A program made the position numbers and the translations under genes. A model generated the notes under the pieces. That model was given only the letters and a program-made list of their open reading frames with translations, did no database searches and was not told where the DNA came from. A stretch of 64,000 bases of DNA from an uncultured Clostridia bacterium (GTDB lineage Bacteria; Bacillota; Clostridia; Lachnospirales; Cellulosilyticaceae), in NCBI GenBank assembly GCA_937981575.1, contig CALJNR010000028.1, positions 53,689 through 117,688 on the forward strand. The letters run 5' to 3'. This document shows positions 45,928-54,683 of this stretch, piece by piece. The stretch's first letter is position 1. Each line of letters opens with the position of its first letter.

Positions 45928-47100
45928 ATGAAAGAAATCTATTTAGATAATGCGGCAACAACCAAACCGCTTCAAGAGGTTGCAGATGTTGTTGCAGATA
46001 CGATGATCAATGTATATGGCAATCCTTCTTCGCTGCATAAAAAAGGTGTTGAGGCAGAAACTATTATCAAGTCGTCTAACGAATTTATATCCAAAATGAT
46101 AGGGTGCGGGCAGGACGAACTCATTTATACATCAGGCGGTACTGAAAGTAATAATGCAGCAATCATAGGAATAAGTACTGCATACCACAGAACTGGAAAC
46201 AGAATTATTACATCAGCTATTGAACATCCATCAGTGCTCGAAACCTTTAAGTATTTAGAGTCATTAGGCTTTGAAGTTGTTTCTGTTCCTGTTGACCGTG
46301 AGGGGTATATACAGACAGAAGCATTAGAAGAGGCTGTCAATCCTCAGACGATTCTCGTAAGCATTATGCATGTCAATAATGAATTGGGTACCGTTCAGAA
46401 TTTGGAAAAAATCGGCCGATTAGTTAAGGTTAAAAATAGTGCGGCGTTTTTTCATGTAGATGCTGTGCAGTCTTTTGGGAAACTGCCTATTCATGTGAAA
46501 AAAGCTAAAATTGATCTTTTATCTGCAAGTGCACATAAATTTTATGGGCCGAGGGGAATAGGATTTCTTTATAAAGCAAAATCTACCCGCATAGTCCCCA
46601 TTTTTTATGGAGGAGGACAGCAGAAAAACAACCGATCTGGTACAGAAAATGTGCCTGGCATTGCAGGTATGCTGGAAGCTTGCCGATATGTTCATGCAAA
46701 TAGTAAGCAGCTTAGAACGCACTATTTGGAATGCAAGCATTATTTAGCACATCATATCCTTCATAACATTCCGGATACATTTGTGAATGGACCGGAAGCA
46801 GATCAAGGCGCCCCGCATATTTTAAATATTGGATTTAGGAATGTAAGAGCTGAGGTGCTTTTGCATGCACTTGAACAAAAAGGGATTTATGTTTCTTCGG
46901 GCTCAGCCTGCGCATCCAACAAAAAAGTGCATAGTCATGCGCTTGCTGCTATTGGGAATAAAAAGGACGACTTTGATAATGCAATAAGATTTTCTTTTGG
47001 ACTCGAGACGAATAAAGAAATGCTGGATAAAACAGCAGCCGTTTTAAAAGAACAAGTTGAATTGCTTCGCAGATATACATTAGGAGGAAAACGCCCATGA
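45928..47100 (+). CDS. Cysteine desulfurase, NifS/IscS family
   Basis: A PLP enzyme that takes sulfur from cysteine as an enzyme persulfide. Motifs are LDNAATTKP, MHVNNELGTVQ, SASAHKFYGPRGIGFLY with the PLP-Lys in HKFYG, and the active-site loop SSGSACAS. The ATG was chosen after GAAAGAGG; an upstream in-frame start at 45904 is less likely. It overlaps thiI by 4 bases, so it most likely supplies sulfur for 4-thiouridine in tRNA, like Bacillus NifZ. Confidence 0.93.
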   Translation: MKEIYLDNAATTKPLQEVADVVADTMINVYGNPSSLHKKGVEAETIIKSSNEFISKMIGCGQDELIYTSGGTESNNAAIIGISTAYHRTGNRIITSAIEHPSVLETFKYLESLGFEVVSVPVDREGYIQTEALEEAVNPQTILVSIMHVNNELGTVQNLEKIGRLVKVKNSAAFFHVDAVQSFGKLPIHVKKAKIDLLSASAHKFYGPRGIGFLYKAKSTRIVPIFYGGGQQKNNRSGTENVPGIAGMLEACRYVHANSKQLRTHYLECKHYLAHHILHNIPDTFVNGPEADQGAPHILNIGFRNVRAEVLLHALEQKGIYVSSGSACASNKKVHSHALAAIGNKKDDFDNAIRFSFGLETNKEMLDKTAAVLKEQVELLRRYTLGGKRP

Positions 47101-48281
47101 AAAAAGTATTTTTAGTAAAGTATGGCGAAATTGCTATTAAAGGCAAAAATAGATATTTATTTGAAAATAGATTAGTAGATACAATCAAAAAAAGCGTGAA
47201 AACTTTAGGGGATTTTAGTGTAAAAAAAGAACAGGGAAGGATTATGGTTGAACCTTTTCAGGATGCTGTAATTGATGAACAGGCTATTATTGATAAGTTA
47301 TCCAGAATTTTTGGCATTGTAGGCATAGCCTATGGACTTAAAGATGAAGAAATATCTATGGAAGCCGTTAAAAGACTTGCCTATGAACATATGAGAAATG
47401 AATGTGCAGATAAAAAACTAACTTTTAAAGTCGAGACGAGACGGGCGGATAAGCGATTTCCACTTAATTCCATGGAAATCAGTGCGCAGCTGGGTGCATA
47501 TCTTTTAGATAAATTAGGAGACTCGGTAAAAGTTGATGTGCATCATCCTGATGTACTTTTGATGGTAGAATTAAGAAACAGTACCTATGTTTACTCGACT
47601 ACTTATAAAGGCGCAGGCGGAATGCCTTATGGAACAAATGGACAAGCAACGCTTCTTTTATCTGGAGGCATTGACAGTCCTGTTGCTGGATGGATGGTTG
47701 CAAAACGCGGCGTTGAAATAGATGCTGTTTATTTTCACAGTCCGCCTTATACCAGTGAAAGAGCTAAAGAAAAAGTGGTTGACCTGGGGAGAAAAGTTGC
47801 TCAGTATACTGGCGGCATGAAAGTGCATATCGTTCCATTTACAGAAATCCAAATGATGATTTATGAAAAATGTCCCCATGTGCAGCTGACGCTTATTATG
47901 AGAAGAATAATGATGCAAATAGCCGAACGCATCGCAAAAATGAACGGCAGTATGGCGCTGATAACAGGCGAAAGCATTGGTCAGGTTGCCAGTCAGACTA
48001 TGCAGAGCTTAGTTGTTACAGACAGTGTAGTGACAATGCCGGTATTTCGTCCTTTAATTGGATTTGATAAAGAAGAGATCGTACAGATTTCTAAAAAAAT
48101 TGACACGTATGAAACATCTATTTTACCTTATGAGGACTGCTGTACGATATTTGTTCCTAAACATCCTGAAACTAAACCAAGACTGGATATTATTGAACAT
48201 TCAGAACAAGTTTTATCAGATACGCTTGAAGATATGATTGTAAGTGCAATAAGCCAGATGGAAATTGTACAAATAATTTAA
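47097..48281 (+). CDS. thiI: tRNA 4-thiouridine synthetase ThiI
   Basis: ThiI activates U8 of tRNA for sulfur transfer. An N-terminal ferredoxin-like and THUMP region (about 1-165) is followed by the PP-loop ATPase domain (LLLSGGIDSPVAGWMVAKRG). The 394-aa protein lacks the C-terminal rhodanese domain of E. coli ThiI, as in Bacillus, which is why a dedicated desulfurase gene is coupled upstream. LPYEDCCTIFVPKHP near the end is typical of the short form. Confidence 0.95.
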   Translation: MKKVFLVKYGEIAIKGKNRYLFENRLVDTIKKSVKTLGDFSVKKEQGRIMVEPFQDAVIDEQAIIDKLSRIFGIVGIAYGLKDEEISMEAVKRLAYEHMRNECADKKLTFKVETRRADKRFPLNSMEISAQLGAYLLDKLGDSVKVDVHHPDVLLMVELRNSTYVYSTTYKGAGGMPYGTNGQATLLLSGGIDSPVAGWMVAKRGVEIDAVYFHSPPYTSERAKEKVVDLGRKVAQYTGGMKVHIVPFTEIQMMIYEKCPHVQLTLIMRRIMMQIAERIAKMNGSMALITGESIGQVASQTMQSLVVTDSVVTMPVFRPLIGFDKEEIVQISKKIDTYETSILPYEDCCTIFVPKHPETKPRLDIIEHSEQVLSDTLEDMIVSAISQMEIVQII

Positions 48282-48308
48282 AAGTCCATAAAATATGGAC
48301 TTTTAAAT
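48276..48308. terminator. Bidirectional terminator between thiI and the HPr-like gene
   Basis: A perfect 15-bp inverted repeat (48276-48290 with 48294-48308) with a 3-base loop and T/A-rich arms serves both convergent genes. Confidence 0.85.
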
Positions 48309-48313
48309 ACATG

Positions 48314-48547
48314 CTATTCATTAATAAAAGCATTAAGTTTTTCAATAATTTCATCAGCGTAGCTGTCGTTATAAATATCCAGACGAAGCGGTTTGCTAAG
48401 ATCAAGGCTGAAAATCCCCATGATGGACTTGGCATCAATAATATAACGGCCTGATGATAAATCAAAATCTCCGTCATAAATATTTATCAGATTAACAAAC
48501 TGTTTTACTTTTTCAATTGAATTAAGTGAAATAGTAACTGACTTCAT
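48314..48547 (-). CDS. HPr-like protein lacking the catalytic histidine
   Basis: A 77-aa protein with the HPr fold pattern: MKSVTISLNSIEKVKQFVNL, a middle strand YDGDFDLSSGRYIIDAKSIMGIFSLDL, and a C-terminal helix (DEIIEKLNAFI). HPr carries a phospho-His at about residue 15 in an N-x-x-G-L-H-x-R-P context; that motif is absent here. The Ser-46 region survives as DAKSIMGIFSL. So it cannot be a normal PTS carrier and may be regulatory, like Crh. A GGAGGTT site precedes the ATG. It is convergent with thiI and divergent from mtaB. Confidence 0.82.
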   Translation of the reverse strand: MKSVTISLNSIEKVKQFVNLINIYDGDFDLSSGRYIIDAKSIMGIFSLDLSKPLRLDIYNDSYADEIIEKLNAFINE

Positions 48548-48603
48548 TTTTAACCTCCTAACCCTATTATATTTATTATAGTTATAATAGTCACAAAAAT
48601 ATA

Positions 48604-48632
48604 TTAAAATATTTTTAAGATACTTGTATAAT
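48604..48632 (+). promoter_or_regulatory. Candidate sigma-A promoter of mtaB
   Basis: A consensus -10 TATAAT (48627-48632) has a poor -35 (TTAAAA) 17 bases upstream. It is about 43 bases before the TTG start. Confidence 0.42.
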
Positions 48633-48674
48633 ATATTTTGAAGAGATAATTGTCAATAAGAAAGAGGTGAAACC

Positions 48675-49976
48675 TTGAGAAAAGTAGCATTCTATACTTT
48701 GGGGTGCAAGGTCAATCAATATGATACAGAAGCGGTTTTAGAAGATTTCAAAGCAGCAGGTTATGAAATCGTAAACTTTAATGACTATGCAGATGTTTAT
48801 GTTGTAAATACCTGTACCGTTACCCATTTAAGTGATAGAAAATGTAGACAAATGCTTAGAAAGACAAAGAAAATTAATCCTTTAAGTCTTTTAGTTGCTA
48901 TGGGATGCTATGCTCAAATAGCAAGTGATGAAATTAAAGATCAAATAAAAGAAATAGATATTATAGTAGGAACTAATAACCGCAGTCAAATTGTTAATCT
49001 GGTTCAGGAATATAATCATGAAAATAAGGAAGACTTTAACATAGTATCTGATATTATGCAGGTTGATGCGTTTGAAGAACTTAAAATATCTGATATGGGC
49101 GAGCGGACAAGAGTTTATCTCAAAGTACAAGAAGGGTGTAATAATTACTGCAGTTATTGTATTATTCCTTACGTAAGGGGTAAAATTAGAAGTAGAAAAG
49201 AAGCTCAGGTTATTGAAGAAGCTATAAGACTATCTAAAATAGGTTATAAAGAAATTGTTTTAACCGGAATACATGTAGCCTCTTATGGGAAAGATTTAGG
49301 TAATACAAATTTGATTGAGCTTTTGAAAAAAGTTCATCAAATTGACGCTGTTGAACGTATACGAATGAGCTCAATAGAGCCTGGAGTGATTACAGATGCT
49401 TTTATTGAAGCCATTCAGGCAATGCCGAAACTCTGCAGACATTTTCATCTATCGCTTCAAAGCGGCAGTGATACGGTATTAAAAAGAATGAATAGAAAAT
49501 ATACAAAAGCAGAATATAAAAAAAGTGTTGATAGGCTGAGAAGTATATGGCCGGATGTTGCAATTACGACTGACATTATTGTTGGCTTTCCTAGTGAAAG
49601 CGACGATGAATTTCAAGAAACCCTCGATTTTGTCAAAGAAATAGGTTTTAGCCAAATTCATATCTTCCCGTTTTCTCCGCGTTCTGGAACTCCGGCAGCT
49701 GTTATGGAAGGACAAGTTACTGCTCATACTAAAGATCAAAGAGTAAAAGCTTTGAGCAGCGTAGAAAAAAAACTTCGTTTTTCCTTCATGGAAAAGCATT
49801 TAGGCAAAGAAGCAGAAGTACTTTTTGAGGGCTATGAGTATAACATACTAACAGGTTATACGAGCAATTATCTCAAAGTCCACGCTCTAAGTGACATAGA
49901 TTATGAAAATACCATAAAAACTGTTAAGATTAATGCAATAGAAAACGATACTTTAGCAGGAACTATCGCTCACTAA
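48675..49976 (+). CDS. mtaB: tRNA t6A37 methylthiotransferase MtaB
   Basis: A radical SAM methylthiotransferase of the MiaB family that makes ms2t6A. The N-terminal UPF0004 domain has the three Cys of the auxiliary cluster (TLGCKVNQYDTEA, NTCTVTHLSDRK, GCYAQ); the SAM cluster is EGCNNYCSYCIIPYVRG; a TRAM domain is at the C terminus. TLGCKVNQ is the MtaB rather than MiaB form. The start is TTG after AAGAGGTGA. The length of 433 aa is normal. Confidence 0.94.
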   Translation: MRKVAFYTLGCKVNQYDTEAVLEDFKAAGYEIVNFNDYADVYVVNTCTVTHLSDRKCRQMLRKTKKINPLSLLVAMGCYAQIASDEIKDQIKEIDIIVGTNNRSQIVNLVQEYNHENKEDFNIVSDIMQVDAFEELKISDMGERTRVYLKVQEGCNNYCSYCIIPYVRGKIRSRKEAQVIEEAIRLSKIGYKEIVLTGIHVASYGKDLGNTNLIELLKKVHQIDAVERIRMSSIEPGVITDAFIEAIQAMPKLCRHFHLSLQSGSDTVLKRMNRKYTKAEYKKSVDRLRSIWPDVAITTDIIVGFPSESDDEFQETLDFVKEIGFSQIHIFPFSPRSGTPAAVMEGQVTAHTKDQRVKALSSVEKKLRFSFMEKHLGKEAEVLFEGYEYNILTGYTSNYLKVHALSDIDYENTIKTVKINAIENDTLAGTIAH

Positions 49977-49998
49977 GTAAAGTTTTAATATTTTGTAA

Positions 49999-50027
49999 TT
50001 GTATAAAGTTTTATTTTGTATTATGAT
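49999..50027 (+). promoter_or_regulatory. Predicted sigma-A promoter of ireB
   Basis: TTGTAT (49999-50004), a 17-base spacer and TATGAT (50022-50027), about 40 bases before the ireB ATG. Confidence 0.55.
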
Positions 50028-50068
50028 ATACTTAAAGACATAGGTGTAAGTATTGGAAGGTGAAATAA

Positions 50069-50320
50069 ATGACAAATATTAATGAAACCATGCAATTTCA
50101 TTTAGAAAACTTAGAAAAAGCCTCAACTCGTGAAATATTAATGGAGGTTTACACGGCACTTAAGGAAAAGGGGTATAATCCGATCAATCAAATAGTAGGC
50201 TATATTATGTCTGGAGACCCAACCTATATTACAAGCCACAACGGTGCAAGGAATAAGATTCGTAAATTAGAAAGAGATGAGATATTAGAAGAATTAGTTA
50301 CCTGCTATTTGAAACAATAA
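50069..50320 (+). CDS. ireB: IreB family regulatory phosphoprotein
   Basis: IreB (UPF0297) is a small dimeric substrate of the PASTA kinase IreK in Enterococcus, where it modulates cephalosporin resistance. The 83-aa product has the family core [23 protein letters not shown] and [17 protein letters not shown]. The N terminus INETMQF corresponds to the DETM segment that holds the phosphothreonine. The order ireB-ruvX-DUF1292 is conserved in Firmicutes. Confidence 0.93.
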   Translation: MTNINETMQFHLENLEKASTREILMEVYTALKEKGYNPINQIVGYIMSGDPTYITSHNGARNKIRKLERDEILEELVTCYLKQ

Positions 50321-50327
50321 AAAGTTG

Positions 50328-50356
50328 GCTGTAGGGGCTTACTCTACAGCTTTTTT
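50328..50356 (+). terminator. Terminator-like hairpin between ireB and ruvX
   Basis: A 7-bp stem GCTGTAG/CTACAGC with a 9-base loop runs into six T residues. As ruvX starts 14 bases later with no clear promoter between, this may attenuate rather than fully stop transcription. Confidence 0.62.
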
Positions 50357-50369
50357 ATAGGAGGATCAT

Positions 50370-50789
50370 GTGCGTATATTAGGTTTAGATTTCGGCACAA
50401 AAACAACAGGTGTAGCAGTTAGCGACCCCTTTGGCTGGACTGCCCAAGGACTTGAGATTATAAGAAGGCAAGAAGAAGATCATTTAAAGCCTACTTTAGC
50501 GAGGTTAGGCGAATTATGTTCAGAATACAAAGTAGAAAAGATTGTTCTTGGCCTTCCTAAAAATATGAATAACTCAATAGGTGAAAGAGGTGAAAGAACA
50601 CTGCAATTTAAAGAAAAGCTGGAAGCAAAACTTAAACTTCCTGTAGTTGTATGGGATGAAAGATTAAGTACCGTCGCTGCTGAAGGATTTCTTTTAGAAG
50701 CAGATGTAAGCAGAAAAAAGAGAAAACAGGTGATTGATAAGCTAGCTGCGACCATTATTTTACAGAATTATTTGGATTCGCTACGCTAA
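50370..50789 (+). CDS. ruvX: Holliday junction resolvase-like RuvX/YqgF, pre-16S rRNA nuclease
   Basis: YqgF is an RNase H-fold protein needed for 16S rRNA 5' maturation in E. coli. The N terminus [21 protein letters not shown] has the first catalytic Asp, [19 protein letters not shown] the middle motif and [16 protein letters not shown] the second acidic site. The start is GTG after a GGAGGA site. The length of 139 aa is normal. Confidence 0.95.
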   Translation: MRILGLDFGTKTTGVAVSDPFGWTAQGLEIIRRQEEDHLKPTLARLGELCSEYKVEKIVLGLPKNMNNSIGERGERTLQFKEKLEAKLKLPVVVWDERLSTVAAEGFLLEADVSRKKRKQVIDKLAATIILQNYLDSLR

Positions 50790-50827
50790 TGGCCTACTGA
50801 TTTTAAATAATGAGAAGGGAATTTTTT

Positions 50828-51073
50828 ATGGAACAAATAAAGTTTTTTGATGAGACAACAGGTGAAGAAATCTTATTTGAGGTAATGGACGAATTAGTTC
50901 TTGAAGGTCATAAATTTATTTTAGTTGTAGACAGCGAAGATGTTGCAACTATCTTAAAAGAAGTGAGCGAAGCCGGGGAAGAAGTTACTTATCAGCTTAT
51001 TGAAGATGAAGAAGAGTTTAAAAAGGTCGCGGTTGAATTTATGACCAATGAGGATTATGACATTGAAATATAA
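50828..51073 (+). CDS. DUF1292 family protein
   Basis: A small acidic protein of 81 aa (MEQIKFFDETTGEEILFEVMD) of the DUF1292/YrzB family, whose function is unknown. It always travels with ireB and ruvX in Firmicutes. The ATG was chosen after an AGAAGGGA site; an in-frame start at 50810 overlaps that site. The repeated Glu/Asp content and the motif LIEDEEEFKKV are typical. Confidence 0.9.
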   Translation: MEQIKFFDETTGEEILFEVMDELVLEGHKFILVVDSEDVATILKEVSEAGEEVTYQLIEDEEEFKKVAVEFMTNEDYDIEI

Positions 51074-51104
51074 TATATAAAGATATACAAGGGGCTGAAG
51101 TGAG

Positions 51105-51551
51105 TTGAATACTGCAATATTTAAGGAACGTTTAAAAGAACAAGGCTGCAAGCTGACAACACAGCGCAGAAGCGTATTAGATGTTTTAATTGAACATTGT
51201 GATGAACATTTATCTACAGAAGAAATCTACGCTAAGGTAAAGAAAAGTTATCCTGAGATTGGACTCGCCACAGTATATCGAACTGTTCAATTATTTGAAG
51301 ATATGGGGATTATAGACAGGCTTAATTTTGATGATGGATGTAGCAGATTCGAGCTTGCATCTAATGATACTGTTCATCATCACCATCATTTAATCTGCGA
51401 AGGATGCAATAAGGTTTTTGAAGTTGAAAATGACTTGTTGGATGAAATAGAGTCTGAAATAGAAAAGAAATATCATTTTAAAATACACGACCATAATCTG
51501 ATGTTTTATGGTCATTGTAAAGAATGCATGAAGAAAATAGGTGAATCATAA
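51105..51551 (+). CDS. Fur family metalloregulator
   Basis: A winged-helix repressor with LTTQRRSVLDVLIEHCDEHLS and the recognition helix IGLATVYRTVQLFEDMGI. The regulatory metal site is HHHHHLICEGC, and CEGC with CKEC provides the structural zinc site. The start is a TTG. The length of 148 aa fits Fur, PerR and Zur alike; I cannot assign the sensed metal from sequence alone. Its place after DUF1292 and before rnj is common in Clostridia. Confidence 0.9.
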   Translation: MNTAIFKERLKEQGCKLTTQRRSVLDVLIEHCDEHLSTEEIYAKVKKSYPEIGLATVYRTVQLFEDMGIIDRLNFDDGCSRFELASNDTVHHHHHLICEGCNKVFEVENDLLDEIESEIEKKYHFKIHDHNLMFYGHCKECMKKIGES

Positions 51552-51578
51552 TCACTAAATATATACGGAGGTGTAGTT

Positions 51579-53249
51579 TTGGTACCAAGAAAAACAAGGA
51601 GTAAATTACGTGTCATTTCGCTGGGAGGACTTGGTGAAATTGGAAAAAATATGACCGTATTCGAATGCGAAGATGATATTCTTGTAGTCGATTGCGGCTT
51701 AGCATTTCCAGCAGATGAAATGTTAGGAATAGATTTAGTTATTCCTGATGTCACGTATCTTATTAAGAATGCAAATAAAGTAAGAGGTATTGTGCTGACT
51801 CACGGTCATGAGGACCATATCGGTGCACTGCCTTATGTCTTACAGGAATTAAATGTTCCGATCTATGGGACAAAGCTTACTATTGGACTTGTAGAAAATA
51901 AACTTAAAGAACATAACCTATTAAAAACGACCGAAAGACACAATGTAACCCAAGGTGATACGATTAAACTTGGTGAACATTTTAAGATTGAATTTATCAG
52001 ATCAAATCATAGTATAGCTGATGCGGTTATGCTGGCAATTACAACACCAGTTGGCATGGTGCTTCACACCGGAGACTTTAAGCTGGATTATACGCCGATA
52101 AGCGGCGATACACTTGATCTTCACCGTCTCGCTGAAATCGGCAAAAAGAAAGTACTGCTCATGCTGGCAGATAGTACAAGCGTTGAAAGAGCTGGATATA
52201 CACAGTCAGAAAAAACTGTTGGTGAGAAAATCGAAGATATCTTTAATGGCAATATGGATAAGCGTATTATGGTGGCAACCTTTGCTTCAAACGTTGACCG
52301 TGTACAGCAAATCATTAATGCCGCCTGCAAATTCAAACGAAAAGTTGCTGTGGTCGGCCGAAGTATGGTTAATGTTGTAAAAACAGCAGCTGAACTTGGC
52401 TATCTTTCAATTCCCGAAGGAACGATGATTGATGTCAATGAGGTAAAAAGATTTCGAGATGATCAAGTTGTAATTATTATGACGGGAAGTCAGGGAGAGC
52501 CTATGGCTGCTTTATCAAGAATGGCTACATCTGATCATAAACAAATTGAAATTAAACCTGGAGATGTGATTATATTAAGCTCAACACCTATTCCTGGCAA
52601 TGAGAAAACTGTTTTTAAAGTAGTGAATGAACTCTTTAAAAAAGGTGCTCAGGTTATTCGAGAAGACACTCACGTTTCAGGGCATGCAGCTCAGGAAGAG
52701 CTTAAGCTTATTCATAAATTAGTTGCTCCAAAGTACTTTATTCCTGTACATGGCGAATACAGACACCTGCAAAAACATGCAGAACTAGCTGTAGAACTTG
52801 GCATGAAACGCAACAATATACAAATTCTTTCCATAGGAGAAGTTCTTGAGCTTACGCCAGACAGCTTCAAACTAGCAGGAAGCGTAACATCAGGTCAAGT
52901 ACTTGTAGATGGACTTGGGGTAGGAGATGTAGGAAATATTGTACTTAGAGACAGAAAACATTTGTCTCAGGATGGACTGCTTATCGTTGTTATGACTCTG
53001 GAGAAAGCTTCGGGAACAGTTGTTTCAGGCCCTGACATTATATCGAGAGGGTTTGTTTATGTAAGAGAGGCTGAAAACCTTATGGATGAGGCTAAAATGG
53101 TTGTAAGAAAGGCTGTAGACCGATGTGAACAAAAGCGTATTACTGAATGGTCACAGATCAAAACAATCGTTAAAGATGATTTAAGAGAGTTTGTATGGCA
53201 AAAAACCAAACGCAGTCCTATGATTTTACCAATTATTATGGAGATATAA
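51579..53249 (+). CDS. rnj: Ribonuclease J
   Basis: RNase J is a 5'-3' exonuclease and endonuclease central to mRNA decay in Firmicutes. The metallo-beta-lactamase core has LTHGHEDHIGALPY and LHTGDFKLDYTP; the beta-CASP insertion includes FASNVDRVQQI and MTGSQGEPMAALSRMA; the C-terminal domain follows (about 450-556). The start is TTG after GGAGGTG. The length of 556 aa is normal. It is convergent with sigK. Confidence 0.96.
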   Translation: MVPRKTRSKLRVISLGGLGEIGKNMTVFECEDDILVVDCGLAFPADEMLGIDLVIPDVTYLIKNANKVRGIVLTHGHEDHIGALPYVLQELNVPIYGTKLTIGLVENKLKEHNLLKTTERHNVTQGDTIKLGEHFKIEFIRSNHSIADAVMLAITTPVGMVLHTGDFKLDYTPISGDTLDLHRLAEIGKKKVLLMLADSTSVERAGYTQSEKTVGEKIEDIFNGNMDKRIMVATFASNVDRVQQIINAACKFKRKVAVVGRSMVNVVKTAAELGYLSIPEGTMIDVNEVKRFRDDQVVIIMTGSQGEPMAALSRMATSDHKQIEIKPGDVIILSSTPIPGNEKTVFKVVNELFKKGAQVIREDTHVSGHAAQEELKLIHKLVAPKYFIPVHGEYRHLQKHAELAVELGMKRNNIQILSIGEVLELTPDSFKLAGSVTSGQVLVDGLGVGDVGNIVLRDRKHLSQDGLLIVVMTLEKASGTVVSGPDIISRGFVYVREAENLMDEAKMVVRKAVDRCEQKRITEWSQIKTIVKDDLREFVWQKTKRSPMILPIIMEI

Positions 53250-53288
53250 TAAATAAACCGGAAAAGAACCGTTTTATTTGTTTCATAA

Positions 53289-53315
53289 AAAACACCAGCT
53301 TAATGCTGGTGTTTT
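53289..53315. terminator. Bidirectional terminator between rnj and sigK
   Basis: A perfect 11-bp stem AAAACACCAGC/GCTGGTGTTTT with a TTAAT loop and T-tracts on both sides. The right arm touches the sigK stop codon. Confidence 0.9.
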
Positions 53316-53976
53316 ATGTTTTATAAAGTTCTTTATAAAGTTTTTTAAGAGCTTTCTTTTCAATACGTGATACATACGAACGTGAAATACCCATCTGCTC
53401 AGCGATTTCCCGCTGAGTTTTTTCTTCTTCATTATTGAGGCCATAGCGCAGCTGTAGGATTTCTTTTTCTCTAGGTTTAAGTATATTTTTTATCTGACTA
53501 TATAGTTTTTTGGTTTCAATGCCAAAATCAACTTGATCAAATATGGTATCACTCTCATTACATAAGATGTCCAAAAGACTTATTTCATTGCCTTCCTTAT
53601 CAACGCCTATAGGAGCATGTAAAGAGGTCTCATAACGCTGTTTGCGTGATGACCTAATGCTCATTAATATTTCATTTTCAATACAACGCGCTGCATAGGT
53701 TGCAAGCCTAGTACATTTATTAGGGTCAAAAGATGTAATACCTTTTATTAAACCGATGGTGCCTATAGAAATAAGGTCATCCATATCGCTATTCAAATTA
53801 CTATATTTTTTTACTATGTGTGCCACAAGTCTTAAATTTCTTTCTATTAGAATGTTTTTTGCATCTTCATTTCCCGCTTTATAAAGTTCTAAATAATACT
53901 TTTCTTCTTCAGCAGAAAGCGGCTGAGGAAATGAAGATATGCTGTTAAAATAAGAAAAACAAAAAAAGGGGAGCAT
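53314..53976 (-). CDS. sigK: RNA polymerase sigma-K factor, late mother-cell sporulation sigma
   Basis: Sigma-K directs late mother-cell transcription. Region 2 shows RNLRLVAHIVKKY, DLISIGTIGLIKGITSFD and TRLATYAARCIENEILM; region 4 shows LKPREKEILQLRYGL and TQREIAEQMGISRSYVSRIEKKAL. The ATG used has GGAGGTG about 9 bases upstream; a longer GTG start at 53994 would include that site. The gene is whole, with no skin-type interruption. Before the conserved FPQPLS there are only 15 residues. The FCFSYFN segment aligns with the Bacillus cleavage site (VS/YV), which would leave a pro-sequence of about 8 residues. Confidence 0.93.
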   Translation of the reverse strand: MLPFFCFSYFNSISSFPQPLSAEEEKYYLELYKAGNEDAKNILIERNLRLVAHIVKKYSNLNSDMDDLISIGTIGLIKGITSFDPNKCTRLATYAARCIENEILMSIRSSRKQRYETSLHAPIGVDKEGNEISLLDILCNESDTIFDQVDFGIETKKLYSQIKNILKPREKEILQLRYGLNNEEEKTQREIAEQMGISRSYVSRIEKKALKKLYKELYKT

Positions 53977-54011
53977 AGCAAGGCACACCTCCACAAAAAA
54001 GGGCTCATAAT

Positions 54012-54039
54012 TATTCTATGAAAGAGGAGCTTAAATTGT
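54012..54039 (-). promoter_or_regulatory. Sigma-K/sigma-E type promoter of sigK
   Basis: On the minus strand, AC (54038-54039), 17 bases, then CATAGAATA (54012-54020) matches the sigma-K pattern AC-N17-CATANNNTA exactly and is close to the related sigma-E pattern. It lies about 36 bases before the sigK ATG, which fits autoregulated mother-cell expression. Confidence 0.68.
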
Positions 54040-54605
54040 GCCCGTACATTTAAATCTATTTTACAATAGTGTATTATAAGCAAATATTATTTCAAAGGAA
54101 AAACAGTTTAATTTATATGACAAATATCAATTCCTAACTGAGATGAGGCAAATAGAATAAGCAGTAGTAATACATATAATAGAGTATTAGAAGTAGTTCT
54201 TGTATTATTTATACTACAAAGTTGTTTTGTATTATGTAAATCTCCCTTTGATATGTTCTATTATCTGATCTCCTTAAAACGTTTACTTTCATGCAATTTG
54301 AAATAATTTCACATATTGGGTTAAGCCTTCCATTATAAATATTCTGTTAATATACCTATGAAATGTTATGTATAAGCCTATTTTGTGTCTGAAGATTTAA
54401 AGTGCAAAATCATTGTATGTACTATTAATTTCTCATGTATTACTTATATTCTTTGCCATGGCTTATGTTAACTTTAGAAATTGCAGATAGAAGAAACTTA
54501 AAGACTGGCGTAATCATATAATTATTATTTAATCTACTCCTACTTCACCCGTTATTTGCTATACCATTTAGGGGCTAGTTTATTGAAAAGTATGATACCT
54601 GATAG

Positions 54606-54669
54606 GAGATAGGAAAGTTTGGTCCCTTGCCAGCCCGGGCGAACTTTCCTATCTCAACTTTGAGGTAGG
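54606..54669 (+). ncRNA. Candidate structured RNA with two mutually exclusive hairpins
   Basis: A 16-bp stem (54606-54621 with 54640-54655, one G-U pair) encloses an 18-base GC-rich loop. A second hairpin (54648-54656 with 54661-54669, 4-base loop, one G-U pair) reuses bases 54648-54655 of the first, so only one can form at a time. An AGGAGGAG ribosome-site-like run follows at 54667-54674. This resembles a switchable leader. It does not match any riboswitch motif I can recall, and palindromic mobile-element ends are an alternative. Confidence 0.4.
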
Positions 54670-54683
54670 AGGAGACAATTTAA

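Noticed and set aside
53314..53994. Possible skin-type element interrupting sigK
   Set aside because: The frame is continuous from region 2 to region 4 with no break, so no excision is needed.
54084..54600. Hidden genes or mobile element in the A/T-rich gap
   Set aside because: Stops occur in every frame within short distances. I saw no transposase-like frame, terminal repeats or tRNA-like folds, but a homology search would be needed to exclude decayed elements.
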